Shown one piece after another: positions 37,971 to 46,172 of a DNA stretch of 64,000 bases. Position 1 is the first letter of the stretch. Each line of letters opens with the position of its first letter. The position numbers and the translations under genes were made by a program. This stretch comes from Methylopila sp. 73B. Its GTDB lineage: Bacteria > Pseudomonadota > Alphaproteobacteria > Rhizobiales > Methylopilaceae. The stretch covers positions 1,116,001 to 1,180,000 of the forward strand of contig NZ_JAFV01000001.1 in assembly GCF_000526315.1 (NCBI RefSeq), read 5' to 3'. The notes beneath the pieces were generated by a model. It was not told the origin of the DNA. It searched no databases and worked only from the letters and a program-made list of their open reading frames with translations.

Positions 37971-38411
37971 ATGACTGGATATCGTTTGGCGGCCGCCTTC
38001 GGGGCCGGGTTCGTTTCTGTGCTGGTGTTCCATCAAGGCCTGCTCGCGCTTCTCGCCGCGGGCGGCCTGACGGCGGCGCAGCCCTGGTCCTTGGCGCCGA
38101 CCGCGCCTTTCGGCGTCGCCCGGGTGATCTCCGCAAGCTTCTTCGGCGGCCTCTGGGGCGTCGCCCTGGCGTTCCTCCTGCGTCGGTTTCCCAAATCTCC
38201 AAGCTACTGGATCGTCGCCCTGCTGTTCGGCTCGATCGCCCCGAGCCTGGTCGCATGGTTCGTGGTGCAGCCGCTGAAGGGCGCGCCGGTGGGCGGCGGG
38301 TTCCCGCTCTCTGGCGTTCTCGTGGCGCTCGCCGTGAACGGCGCATGGAGCCTGGGGACGGCGCTTCTGCTCCGGATCGTGGGTCCGCGCCGACCCGCGC
38401 TCGCCATTTGA
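37971..38411 (+). CDS. Small hydrophobic membrane protein of unknown function
   Basis: A 146-residue protein with about four membrane segments (near 5-30, 48-72, 78-98 and 113-135). I do not recognise a family. It sits between the transglutaminase-fold and Anbu genes on the same strand (43 bases after the former, 128 before the latter), so it may be an accessory membrane component of this cluster or an unrelated insert. Confidence 0.65.
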   Translation: MTGYRLAAAFGAGFVSVLVFHQGLLALLAAGGLTAAQPWSLAPTAPFGVARVISASFFGGLWGVALAFLLRRFPKSPSYWIVALLFGSIAPSLVAWFVVQPLKGAPVGGGFPLSGVLVALAVNGAWSLGTALLLRIVGPRRPALAI

Positions 38412-38539
38412 GCGCCGCCGCAGGCGCCCAAATGACACGCCTGCCCCGCTTCCATGCAGGATCGGGCCGCAAGTCATTGGCGCTGGCGGGAGTCTCTTGA
38501 TAGCGTCCCGCGTCACGTCAGTCGGGGCTCAAGCGTATC

Positions 38540-39298
38540 ATGACCTATTGCGTCGGCATTCTCGTCCGTGACGGCCTCGTCATGATCGCCGACACGCGCA
38601 CGAACGCGGGCATCGACAACATCGCGGTCTTCAGGAAACTCAAGATCGTCTCGGAGAAGGGCCGGCGCGTGCTGGCGATCGCGACCTCCGGGAACCTCTC
38701 GATCAGCCAGTCCGTCCTGAGCCTTCTGGCGGAAGGGCTCGAGAACCCGGAGACTGGAGATCTCGAGACGCTCGAGAATCAGCCGACCATGTTCAAGGCC
38801 GCCCAGCTCGTGGGTCGCGCCGTGCGCGAGGTCTGGCGCACCGATGGCCCCAGCCTGGAGCAGATGTCCGCGCGCTTCGACGTGCAGTTGCTGTTTGGCG
38901 GCCAGGTCGCCGGCGGACGCCTGCGCCTCTTCATGATCTACGCCGCGGGCAACTTCATCGAGGTGACGCCGGACACGCCCTATTTCCAGATCGGCGAGCA
39001 CAAGTACGGCAAGCCCATCCTTGACCGGGCGGTGAAGTACGAGACCGAGCTCTACGACGCGCTCAAGATCGGCCTGATCTCGATGGATTCGACCATGCGT
39101 TCGAACCTCGGCGTCGGGCCGCCCATCGACGTTCTGGTGCTGCGGAAGGATGCTCTGACGCCCGAGCTGGACTACAGGATCGAGCCGACGGAGCCGTATT
39201 TCCTCGATCTTCGCGAGCGGTGGTCGGCGGCGCTGCGGACCGCGCACATCGAGATCCCGCGGCCGCCCTACGGCGACAACGTCCCCGGCGACATCTAA
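38540..39298 (+). CDS. Proteasome-like peptidase Anbu (COG3484)
   Basis: A 252-residue Ntn hydrolase related to HslV and proteasome beta subunits. The sequence starts MTYCVGILVRDGLVMIADTRTNAG; after Met removal Thr1 is the nucleophile, and Asp17 and Lys32 (FRKLKI) lie where the proteasome Asp17/Lys33 pair is expected. The C-terminal extension (YRIEPTEPYFLDLRERWSAALR) is typical of Anbu. No cognate ATPase is encoded nearby. It is the last member of the ATP-grasp/alpha-E/transglutaminase group, which is believed to work on an unidentified peptide. Confidence 0.93.
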   Translation: MTYCVGILVRDGLVMIADTRTNAGIDNIAVFRKLKIVSEKGRRVLAIATSGNLSISQSVLSLLAEGLENPETGDLETLENQPTMFKAAQLVGRAVREVWRTDGPSLEQMSARFDVQLLFGGQVAGGRLRLFMIYAAGNFIEVTPDTPYFQIGEHKYGKPILDRAVKYETELYDALKIGLISMDSTMRSNLGVGPPIDVLVLRKDALTPELDYRIEPTEPYFLDLRERWSAALRTAHIEIPRPPYGDNVPGDI

Positions 39299-39336
39299 GG
39301 CGCGACGAGCGTCAGCGCGGCGATCGGGGTTTGACG

Positions 39337-39356
39337 GCGGCGGCGTGGGCCGCCGC
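39337..39356. terminator. GC hairpin between convergent Anbu and DUF2155 genes
   Basis: Arms GCGGCGGC (39337-39344) and GCCGCCGC (39349-39356) with a GTGG loop sit in the 58-base gap between two convergent stop codons. There is no T tract, so this is only a possible bidirectional terminator. Confidence 0.35.
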
Positions 39357-39845
39357 TCACTCGCCGAGCGTCGGCCCCTGCGGCGCCTGCGGGCGGGCGC
39401 CGCCTTTGCAGTCGACCAGCCACACGTCGTAAATCGGGTGTTCGACCCCGGACAGCCCGGGGCTGGAGGCGAACATCCAGCCCGAGAAAATCTTCTTCTG
39501 CTCGTTGGCCAGCGTCGTCTCGACCACGTCGACATACGACGTCGTGTTCGGCGCCTCGGTCGGCGGCCGCGTGTAGCACACGTGCGGCGTGACCTTGAGC
39601 TCGCCGAAGGCCACCGTCTTGTCGATCGGCGCGTCGAATTCGGTGATGCGGCCGGTGATCTTGTCCAGCCCGTTGAACACCGCCACGGGGTTGTCGATGC
39701 GCGGGGTCGGCGCGACGATTTCGGGTTTCGCCGCCTTCGGCTGAGGGCCGATCGGCGCGGTGCCGGGGCTCTGGGCCTGCGCGGGAGCCCCATGGAGCGC
39801 GCCGACGGACAGGGCGGCGGCGGTCAGAAGACGTCTGAAGGACAC
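39357..39845 (-). CDS. DUF2155 exported protein
   Basis: A 162-residue protein with a signal peptide (FRRLLTAAALSVGALHGAPAQAQ) and the DUF2155 core: NGLDKITGRITEFDAPIDKTVAFGELKVTPHVCYTRPP...FSGWMFASSPGLSGVEHPIYDVWLVDCKG, including two conserved cysteines. Function is unknown. The frame is open far upstream, over the NDUFA12 gene, but the signal peptide starts at a GTG at 39845. NDUFA12 immediately upstream followed by DUF2155 is a typical alphaproteobacterial pair. Confidence 0.88.
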   Translation of the reverse strand: MSFRRLLTAAALSVGALHGAPAQAQSPGTAPIGPQPKAAKPEIVAPTPRIDNPVAVFNGLDKITGRITEFDAPIDKTVAFGELKVTPHVCYTRPPTEAPNTTSYVDVVETTLANEQKKIFSGWMFASSPGLSGVEHPIYDVWLVDCKGGARPQAPQGPTLGE

Positions 39846-39934
39846 GAAGCGATTCCCGCGGGCGAGGCGTGGCGGATGCCTGTCGCGACAAAGCCCGCCA
39901 AATGCGGCCCCGTCGGGGCGGCGCAGTCGGACGA

Positions 39935-40354
39935 TCAGGCGCCCGGGGACCAGGCGTCGTAGTCCCCGGTCGCGGCCGGGCGGCGGCGATCGGCCGACAG
40001 GGTCGAACCCGCGGGGCGGTAGGCCTCGACCGAGCCGGTCTTGTTGGACCGGTGCGGCTTCTGCCACTCCTTGGCGGCGTAGCTCTCGCTTGTCGGCGGC
40101 GTGTCGACGGTGTGATGCATCCAGCCGTGCCAGCCGGTCGGAATGGCGGAGGCGTCAGCGTAGCCCGCGTAGACCACCCAGCGGCGCTCGGTTCCGAAGG
40201 CGGCGTTTTTGGTCGGGTCGTTCTTCAGCCGGTAGTACCGGTTTCCGACCTCGTCCTCGCCGACGAACTCCCCTCCCCGCAGCGCCACGCGCGTGCCGAT
40301 GGTGGAGCCGTTCCACCAGGTGAAGATGTCGGTGAGGACGCTCATCAGGGACAT
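39935..40354 (-). CDS. NADH:ubiquinone oxidoreductase subunit NDUFA12
   Basis: A 139-residue accessory subunit of complex I, shared by alphaproteobacteria and mitochondria. Characteristic segments are TWWNGSTIGTRVALRGGEFVGEDEVGNRYYRL, RRWVVYAGYADASAIPTGWHGWMHHTVDTPPT and the C-terminal YDAWSPG. AAGGAGA lies eight bases before the ATG at 40354 on the minus strand. It stabilises the junction of the hydrophilic arm in complex I; the main nuo operon is not in this window. Confidence 0.93.
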   Translation of the reverse strand: MSLMSVLTDIFTWWNGSTIGTRVALRGGEFVGEDEVGNRYYRLKNDPTKNAAFGTERRWVVYAGYADASAIPTGWHGWMHHTVDTPPTSESYAAKEWQKPHRSNKTGSVEAYRPAGSTLSADRRRPAATGDYDAWSPGA

Positions 40355-40562
40355 TGCACACGTCTCCTTCGGGCCATCGGGCTGCGCGCGGAAGGTATGG
40401 TCTTGAGGCGTTTGAAAGTCCAGCAATCGGCGCGCCGACGCGACTTTCCCATCTATTGTCCACAGCGCTCGGTCTCGCGCAGGACCGGCTTTAGAAGGCG
40501 CGGTTTTGAGCAGAAAGGCCGCCGGAAGGAGACGTGATGCGCCTTTGATTCAGATCTGACGG

Positions 40563-40578
40563 ACACCATATATTGTGT
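40563..40578. promoter_or_regulatory. NrdR-box-like sequence (distal copy)
   Basis: ACACCATATATTGTGT matches the published NrdR box pattern acaCwAtATaTwGtgt at 15 of 16 positions. NrdR represses ribonucleotide reductase genes when dATP is plentiful and normally binds two such boxes about three helical turns apart. This copy is about 900 bases from nrdJ, on the far side of the WYL-like gene. The rest of 40355-40838 has no convincing gene. Confidence 0.6.
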
Positions 40579-40838
40579 CAATCCGGCTGTGCCGTACGAG
40601 GGGTAGCGTCAGCAGGCGTGGAAAACCCCGGTTTGGACTCGACGGGCCCGCAAGAGCCATTCATGATTTTCCACAGCTCAATGGTCGCCAATGCGGGCTG
40701 CCGGATGGATCAGATCCGACAGCCCTTCAACGACCAAACCCACAACTCCTTGCCGAGCGTGGGGCAGGCAGTCGACGGAAGGCAGATTGTTGCCTTCATG
40801 CCAGAGGGTCAAGCTCGGCGCTCATTGGGAGCGTTCAT

Positions 40839-41135
40839 ATGCTCGAAACGGTAATCAATGCGATCCGTGAACGATCGATGGTGTATCTCGACTATCCTCC
40901 TGGCATGCGACTGATCGAACCGCACGCGGTTGGCTACGGCGGTAGAGGCCAATTGCTTATGCGAGCTTTCCAAATCGATGGCGCGAGTTCGTCTGGCGAT
41001 AGGCGTGGGTGGAAGCTCTTCGAACTTGATCGCGCCGCCACACTAGGTCGGGCTGGTATGGTGTTTGATGGGCCGGAGGCGGGCTATCGACGCGGTGATA
41101 GAGCGATGACGCGTGGCGTGATCGTCGAGCTTTGA
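40839..41135 (+). CDS. Short WYL-like protein (98 aa)
   Basis: A 98-residue protein that resembles a lone WYL domain: IRERSMVYLDYPPGMRLIEPHAVGYGGRGQLLMRAFQIDGAS...GWKLFELDRA. WYL domains bind nucleic acid or nucleotides and are common in regulators of phage defence and DNA damage. Here no helix-turn-helix is attached. GGGAG lies eight bases before the ATG, and a T-tailed hairpin follows the stop, so it is a self-contained unit. The surrounding DNA is visibly less GC-rich than the neighbours, suggesting transfer. Confidence 0.75.
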   Translation: MLETVINAIRERSMVYLDYPPGMRLIEPHAVGYGGRGQLLMRAFQIDGASSSGDRRGWKLFELDRAATLGRAGMVFDGPEAGYRRGDRAMTRGVIVEL

Positions 41136-41141
41136 CGGTTG

Positions 41142-41170
41142 GCGGGCGGCCTCGAAGCCGCCCGCATTTT
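41142..41170 (+). terminator. Terminator of the WYL-like gene
   Basis: Arms GCGGGCGGC (41142-41150) and GCCGCCCGC (41157-41165) form a 9-bp stem with a CTCGAA loop, followed by ATTTT, seven bases after the stop codon. Confidence 0.8.
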
Positions 41171-41257
41171 CCACACCTAACTTCGAGGATGTCGCTTCCG
41201 GCACGACCTCTCTTTTTCCAACGCAAATTCCATCATTAGTGCTTCCGACACTTTTCA

Positions 41258-41273
41258 TCACCATATGTAGTTG
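41258..41273. promoter_or_regulatory. NrdR-box-like sequence (proximal copy) upstream of nrdJ
   Basis: TCACCATATGTAGTTG agrees with the NrdR box pattern at 11 of 16 positions, including most of the strongly conserved ones (C4, A6, A8, T9, T11, G13). It lies about 190 bases upstream of nrdJ, a sensible position for repression of that gene. Its likely partner box is the copy at 40563-40578. Confidence 0.5.
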
Positions 41274-41381
41274 TCGGAAGGGCGCAGACGCCGGAACCGA
41301 ATCGGGCGAATGTGGATTCGACAGTGGCAAGGCCGATCTAGCCTCTGAGCCCGACATCCACAGGCGTCAAAAACAAAGTTG

Positions 41382-41427
41382 CCGATCGATGGGGTAGCGC
41401 TTGCTCCCTGATCGGACACCTGTGTCC
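41382..41427 (+). promoter_or_regulatory. Two adjacent hairpins in the nrdJ leader
   Basis: CCGATC (41382-41387) pairs with GATCGG (41410-41415), enclosing an inner stem AGC/GCT. GGACAC (41414-41419) pairs with GTGTCC (41422-41427). The two outer stems share bases 41414-41415, so they compete at the edge. This lies 38 bases before the nrdJ start codon. Sequence hallmarks of a cobalamin riboswitch were looked for and not found, so any regulatory role is inference. Confidence 0.35.
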
Positions 41428-41464
41428 TTCGTTCAACGCTTCATGTTTTAGACTGGGGACGATC

Positions 41465-44400
41465 ATGCGGATCGAACGTCGCTACACCACCGCCGGCCAG
41501 TCCCCTTACGCGGCGATTCCGTTCCGCAAGGCGACGAGCGAGATCCGCAATCCGGACGGCTCCACCGTGTTCCGCGCCGCCGACATCGACGTGCCCGAGG
41601 CCTGGAGCCAGGTCGCCGTTGACATCCTCGCGCAGAAGTACTTCCGCAAGGCCGGCATCCCGGCGAAGCTGAAGCCGGTCGAGGAGAACACCGTTCCCTC
41701 CTGGCTCTGGCGATCGGTTCCCGACCAGGCCGCGCTCGACCAGTTGCCGTCCGACCAGCGCTCCAGCGGCGAGCAGGACGCGCGCCAGGTGTTCGACCGG
41801 CTCGCCGGCGCCTGGACCTACTGGGGCTGGACCCACGGCTATTTCGACTCGGAAGAGGACGCGCGCGCCTTCTTCGACGAGCTCGCCTTCATGCTGGCGA
41901 CCCAGAAGGCCGCGCCGAACTCCCCGCAGTGGTTCAACACCGGCCTGCACTGGGCCTATGGCATCGACGGACCCAGCCAGGGCCACTTCTACGCCGACCA
42001 TCGCACCGGCGAGGTCCGCGCCTCCGAGAGCGCCTATGAGCGCCCGCAGCCGCACGCCTGCTTCATCCAGGGCGTCTCCGACGATCTGGTGAACGACGGC
42101 GGCATCATGGACCTGTGGGTGCGCGAGGCGCGCCTGTTCAAGTACGGCTCCGGCACCGGCTCGAACTTCTCCCAGCTCCGCGGCGAGGGCGAGCGGCTCT
42201 CGGGCGGCGGGCGTTCGTCGGGCCTGATGTCCTTCCTCAAGATCGGCGACCGCGCGGCCGGCGCCATCAAGTCGGGCGGCACCACGCGCCGCGCGGCCAA
42301 GATGGTCGTGGTCGACGCCGACCACCCCGACATCGAGAACTACGTCTCCTGGAAGGTGAAGGAGGAGCAGAAGGTCGCCGCGCTCGTCACCGGCTCCAAG
42401 GTCGTCAAGAAGCACCTCTCGGCGATCCTCAAGGCCTGCGTGAATTGCGAGGGGCCCGAGGGCGACTGCTCAAACCCGGAGAAGAACCCCGCGCTCAAGC
42501 GCGAGGTGAAGCTCGCCCGCAAGGCGATGGTGCCGGACAACCTGATCAAGCGCGTGCTGCAGCAGGCGGCCCAGGGCGTGACCGAGGTCGACTTCGACAC
42601 CTACACCACCGACTGGGACGGCGAGGCCTACCTCACGGTCGCCGGCCAGAACTCCAACAACTCGGTGCGCGTCACCGACGACTTCCTGCGTTCGGTCGAG
42701 ACCGACGGCGATTGGAATCTCGTCGGCCGCACCACCGGCAAGGTCACCAAGACGCTGAAGGCCCGCGGGCTGTGGGACCAGGTATCCTACGCCGCCTGGG
42801 CCTGCGCCGACCCCGGCATCCAGTTCCACACCACCGTCAACGACTGGCACACCTGCCCGGCGTCGGGGCCGATCCGGGCCTCGAATCCGTGCTCGGAGTA
42901 CATGTTCCTCGACGACACGGCCTGCAATCTCGCCTCGCTCAACCTGCTGCAGTTCCGCCGCGCCGATAAGAGCTTCGACGTCGAGGCCTACGCCCACGCC
43001 TGCCGGCTCTGGACCGTGGTGCTTGAGATCTCGGTGCTGATGGCGCAGTTCCCGTCGCGTCAGATCGCGGCGCTCAGCTGGCGCTACCGCACGCTCGGCC
43101 TCGGCTACGCCAACATCGGCGGCCTGCTGATGTCGTCCGGGATCGGCTACGATTCCGACGCCGCCCGCGGCCTCTGCGGCGCGCTCTCCGCGCTGATGAC
43201 CGGCACGGCCTACGCCACCTCGGCGGAGATGGCCGGCCAGCTCGGCGCCTTCGAGGGCTACCCGGAGAACCGCGAGCACATGCTCCGCGTCATCCGGAAC
43301 CACGCCCGCGCCGCCCGCAGCGAGTCCGCCGGCTACGAGAGCCTCGCCACCCTGCCTGTGCCGCTCGACGCCGGCTCTTGCCCGGACCAGTCGATCGTGG
43401 CCGCGGCTCGAACCGCCTGGGACCGCGCGCTGTCGCTCGGCGAACAGAACGGCTTCCGCAACGCCCAGGTCTCGGTCATCGCCCCCACCGGCACGATCGG
43501 CCTGGTGATGGATTGCGACACCACCGGCATCGAGCCCGACTTCGCGCTGGTGAAGTTCAAGAAGCTCGCCGGCGGCGGCTACTTCAAGATCATCAACCGC
43601 GCCGTTCCCGAGGCCCTGCGTACGCTGGGCTACGCCGAGCACCAGATCGCCGAGATCGAGGCCTACGCCGTCGGCCACGGCTCCATGCGCCAGGCCCCGG
43701 CCGTCAACCCCAGCTCGCTGCGCGCCAAGGGCTTCCCCGACGCGCTGATCGAGACGCTCGAAGCGGCGATGAAGTCGGCCTTCGACATCAAGTTCGTGTT
43801 CAACAAGTGGACCCTCGGCGAGGCCTTCCTCACCGGCCAGCTCAAGGTCCCCGCCGAAAAGCTCGACGACGCCTCCTTCGACCTGCTGGCCTATCTCGGC
43901 TTCTCGAAGGCCGAGGTTGAAGCCGCGAACACCCACGTCTGCGGCGCGATGACCGTCGAAGGCGCGCCCCACCTGCGCCCTGAGCACTACCCCGTGTTCG
44001 ACTGCGCCAACGCCTGCGGGCGGACGGGCAAGCGCTTCCTTTCGGTCGACAGCCACATCCGCATGATGGCGGCGGCGCAGCCCTTCATCTCGGGCGCGAT
44101 CTCCAAGACCATCAACATGCCGAACGACGCGACGGTGGAGGACTGCTCCGCGGCCTACATGCTGTCGTGGAAGCTCGCGCTGAAGGCGAACGCCCTGTAT
44201 CGCGACGGCTCCAAGCTCTCGCAGCCGCTCTCGTCCCAGCTGATCGCCGACGACAACGACGAAGAGGACGCCGTCGACGCGCTGGTCGCGCAGCCCAACG
44301 CGGCCCGCACCGCTCAGGTGATCGAGAAGATCGTCGAACGCGTCCAGCTGATCCGCGACCGCGAGAAGCTGCCGTCCCGCCGCAAGGGCTACACCCAGAA

Positions 44401-45160
44401 GGCGATCGTCGGCGGGCACAAGGTGTATCTGCGCACCGGCGAGTACGACGACGGCCGCATCGGCGAGATCTTCATCGACATGCACAAGGAAGGCGCCGCC
44501 TTCCGTTCGGTGATGAACAACTTCGCCATCGCCGTGTCGCTCGGCCTCCAGTACGGCGTTCCGCTGGAGGAGTATGTGGAGGCCTTCACCTTCACCCGCT
44601 TCGAGCCGGCCGGCTTCGTGCAGGGCAACGACACCATCAAGAACGCGACGTCGATCCTCGACTACGTGTTCCGCGAGCTCGCGATCTCCTACCTCTCGCG
44701 CTACGACCTCGCGCACGTCGACCCCTCCGACATCACGCCGGACGCGATCGGCGGCGGCGTCGAGCAGGGCAAGGCCCCGAGCGCGCCGGTGTCGAAGGGT
44801 CTGCTGCGCGGTCGTCAGCTGTCGGCGGTGCCGTCCGTCAGCCCGACGCCTGAGCCGAAGGGCGCGTCGAACGTGACCACGATCGGGACGCCCCGTCCCG
44901 TCTCCGCGGGCCTCGCCGTCCAAGGGGCGACCGCCCTCAAGCGCGAGCCGCAGCCGGCGGCCGAGGAGGCCCTTGGCCACCTCGCCTGGGAGGCCCCCGC
45001 GCCCGCCCCGGCCGCCAAGACCGCCGAGACCCGCCGCATGGAGGCTCGCGTCAAAGGCTATGAAGGCGATAACTGCTCAGAGTGCGGCAACTACACGATG
45101 GTCCGCAACGGCACCTGCCTGAAGTGCGACACCTGCGGAAGCACGAGCGGCTGCAGCTGA
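41465..45160 (+). CDS. nrdJ: Vitamin B12-dependent (class II) ribonucleotide reductase
   Basis: A 1231-residue reductase that makes deoxyribonucleotides using an adenosylcobalamin-derived radical, independent of oxygen. The N-terminal part has the substrate and nucleotide-site motifs [12 protein letters not shown] and [11 protein letters not shown]; the catalytic barrel includes the [22 protein letters not shown] segment with its active-site Cys. The C-terminus has a flexible Pro/Ala linker and a zinc-ribbon-like tail ([24 protein letters not shown]) that reduces the active-site disulfide. GGGGA precedes the ATG. No class I genes are visible in the window. Confidence 0.97.
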   Translation: MRIERRYTTAGQSPYAAIPFRKATSEIRNPDGSTVFRAADIDVPEAWSQVAVDILAQKYFRKAGIPAKLKPVEENTVPSWLWRSVPDQAALDQLPSDQRSSGEQDARQVFDRLAGAWTYWGWTHGYFDSEEDARAFFDELAFMLATQKAAPNSPQWFNTGLHWAYGIDGPSQGHFYADHRTGEVRASESAYERPQPHACFIQGVSDDLVNDGGIMDLWVREARLFKYGSGTGSNFSQLRGEGERLSGGGRSSGLMSFLKIGDRAAGAIKSGGTTRRAAKMVVVDADHPDIENYVSWKVKEEQKVAALVTGSKVVKKHLSAILKACVNCEGPEGDCSNPEKNPALKREVKLARKAMVPDNLIKRVLQQAAQGVTEVDFDTYTTDWDGEAYLTVAGQNSNNSVRVTDDFLRSVETDGDWNLVGRTTGKVTKTLKARGLWDQVSYAAWACADPGIQFHTTVNDWHTCPASGPIRASNPCSEYMFLDDTACNLASLNLLQFRRADKSFDVEAYAHACRLWTVVLEISVLMAQFPSRQIAALSWRYRTLGLGYANIGGLLMSSGIGYDSDAARGLCGALSALMTGTAYATSAEMAGQLGAFEGYPENREHMLRVIRNHARAARSESAGYESLATLPVPLDAGSCPDQSIVAAARTAWDRALSLGEQNGFRNAQVSVIAPTGTIGLVMDCDTTGIEPDFALVKFKKLAGGGYFKIINRAVPEALRTLGYAEHQIAEIEAYAVGHGSMRQAPAVNPSSLRAKGFPDALIETLEAAMKSAFDIKFVFNKWTLGEAFLTGQLKVPAEKLDDASFDLLAYLGFSKAEVEAANTHVCGAMTVEGAPHLRPEHYPVFDCANACGRTGKRFLSVDSHIRMMAAAQPFISGAISKTINMPNDATVEDCSAAYMLSWKLALKANALYRDGSKLSQPLSSQLIADDNDEEDAVDALVAQPNAARTAQVIEKIVERVQLIRDREKLPSRRKGYTQKAIVGGHKVYLRTGEYDDGRIGEIFIDMHKEGAAFRSVMNNFAIAVSLGLQYGVPLEEYVEAFTFTRFEPAGFVQGNDTIKNATSILDYVFRELAISYLSRYDLAHVDPSDITPDAIGGGVEQGKAPSAPVSKGLLRGRQLSAVPSVSPTPEPKGASNVTTIGTPRPVSAGLAVQGATALKREPQPAAEEALGHLAWEAPAPAPAAKTAETRRMEARVKGYEGDNCSECGNYTMVRNGTCLKCDTCGSTSGCS

Positions 45161-45234
45161 ACGCCGACGACGTAGAGATCCGCGCTCTCTACGAGCCTTC
45201 GGCTGTCCGTAGCTGGACAATACCTTTCGAGAAC

Positions 45235-45267
45235 CCGGGCGGTCCCAGTGGGGCCGCCCGGAAAGCT
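45235..45267 (+). terminator. Strong hairpin after nrdJ
   Basis: Arms 45235-45246 and 45250-45261 form a 12-bp GC-rich stem (one G-T pair) with an AGT loop, followed by AAAGCTTT and no clear T run. It probably ends the nrdJ transcript. Confidence 0.6.
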
Positions 45268-45407
45268 TTATGGAACATACGACGAACGTTTGCGCATGCT
45301 GCGCTGGGGCCGGTGGTGGTCCTGCAGGGAGATCTCCCCCGCGTCGCCCGGCGCCTCGGCGCCCAAGGCTTGTTAAGCCGCGCGGGAACGGAACGTTAAG
45401 AGTTGCG

Positions 45408-45422
45408 GAACACATCTAGAAC
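45408..45422. promoter_or_regulatory. SOS box (LexA operator) upstream of lexA
   Basis: GAAC-ACATCTA-GAAC is an exact reverse-complement match to the alphaproteobacterial LexA operator GTTC-N7-GTTC. It lies 48 bases before the lexA start and indicates autorepression. Confidence 0.85.
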
Positions 45423-45434
45423 AGGTAGATATCT

Positions 45435-45449
45435 GTTCATGATTTGTTT
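45435..45449. promoter_or_regulatory. Second, one-mismatch SOS box upstream of lexA
   Basis: GTTC-ATGATTT-GTTT differs from GTTC-N7-GTTC at one position and sits 13 bases after the exact box, in the opposite orientation. Two sites this close suggest cooperative LexA binding over the promoter. Confidence 0.55.
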
Positions 45450-45470
45450 TGATTCTTGGCGGGCCCGCCC

Positions 45471-46172
45471 ATGCTGACGCGCAAACAGTACGAACTGCTC
45501 CGCTTCATCCATGAGCGGCTGAAGGAGACCGGCGTGCCGCCCTCCTTCGACGAGATGAAGGACGCGCTGGATCTCAAGTCGAAATCCGGCATTCACCGCC
45601 TCATCATGGCGCTCGAGGAGCGCGGGTTCATCCGGCGCCTGCCGAACCGCGCGCGGGCGCTGGAGGTGGTGAAGCTGCCGGAGGCGGCGGCCCCCCCTGT
45701 CTCGCGGCCCACGGGCCGGTTCGCTCCCAACGTCATCGAGGGCAATCTGGGGCGGGTGCGCCCGCCGCAGTCGGACGACGACGACAACCGCATGGTCGCG
45801 ATCCCGGTCATGGGCCGGATCGCCGCCGGCGTGCCGATCGAGGCGATCCAGGCGAAGAGCCACACCATCGCGGTCTCCCCCGACATGCTGTCCACGGGCG
45901 AGCACTTCGCGCTCGAGGTGCGCGGCGACTCGATGATCGAGGCCGGCATCCTCGACGGGGACCTTGTCCTCATCCGCAAGCAGACCGTCGCGGACACCGG
46001 CGACATCGTTGTCGCGCTCGTCGACGACGAGGAGGCGACGCTGAAGCGCCTGCGCAAGCGCGGCGCGTCGATCGCCCTCGAAGCGGCGAACCCGGCCTAC
46101 GAGACGCGTATTTTCGGCCCCGACCGGGTGGCGATCCAGGGGCGGCTCGTCGGGCTGATCCGGCGCTACTGA
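45471..46172 (+). CDS. lexA: SOS-response repressor and autopeptidase LexA
   Basis: A 233-residue repressor. The N-terminal winged helix ([30 protein letters not shown]) binds DNA. The C-terminal S24 peptidase domain has the Ala119-Gly120 cleavage site (IAAGVP), Ser154 (RGDSM) and Lys192 (ATLKRL), so RecA-stimulated self-cleavage is expected. The ATG at 45471 directly follows the perfect palindrome GGCGGGCCCGCC (45458-45469), and a recognisable Shine-Dalgarno is lacking. Its 3' end overlaps the convergent comEC gene by seven bases. Confidence 0.96.
   Translation: MLTRKQYELLRFIHERLKETGVPPSFDEMKDALDLKSKSGIHRLIMALEERGFIRRLPNRARALEVVKLPEAAAPPVSRPTGRFAPNVIEGNLGRVRPPQSDDDDNRMVAIPVMGRIAAGVPIEAIQAKSHTIAVSPDMLSTGEHFALEVRGDSMIEAGILDGDLVLIRKQTVADTGDIVVALVDDEEATLKRLRKRGASIALEAANPAYETRIFGPDRVAIQGRLVGLIRRY

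Noticed and set aside
40573-40854. 93-codon frame upstream of the WYL-like gene
   Set aside because: It starts inside the NrdR-like box, has no ribosome binding site, overlaps the WYL start and resembles nothing recognisable.
41274-41464. Possible cobalamin riboswitch upstream of the B12-dependent reductase
   Set aside because: The conserved B12-box and core sequences could not be found; only simple hairpins are present.
42470-44980. 836-codon open frame on the minus strand inside nrdJ
   Set aside because: It lies wholly antisense to a well-conserved gene, shows no recognisable domain and has the Arg/Asp/Leu-rich composition typical of shadow frames in GC-rich DNA.
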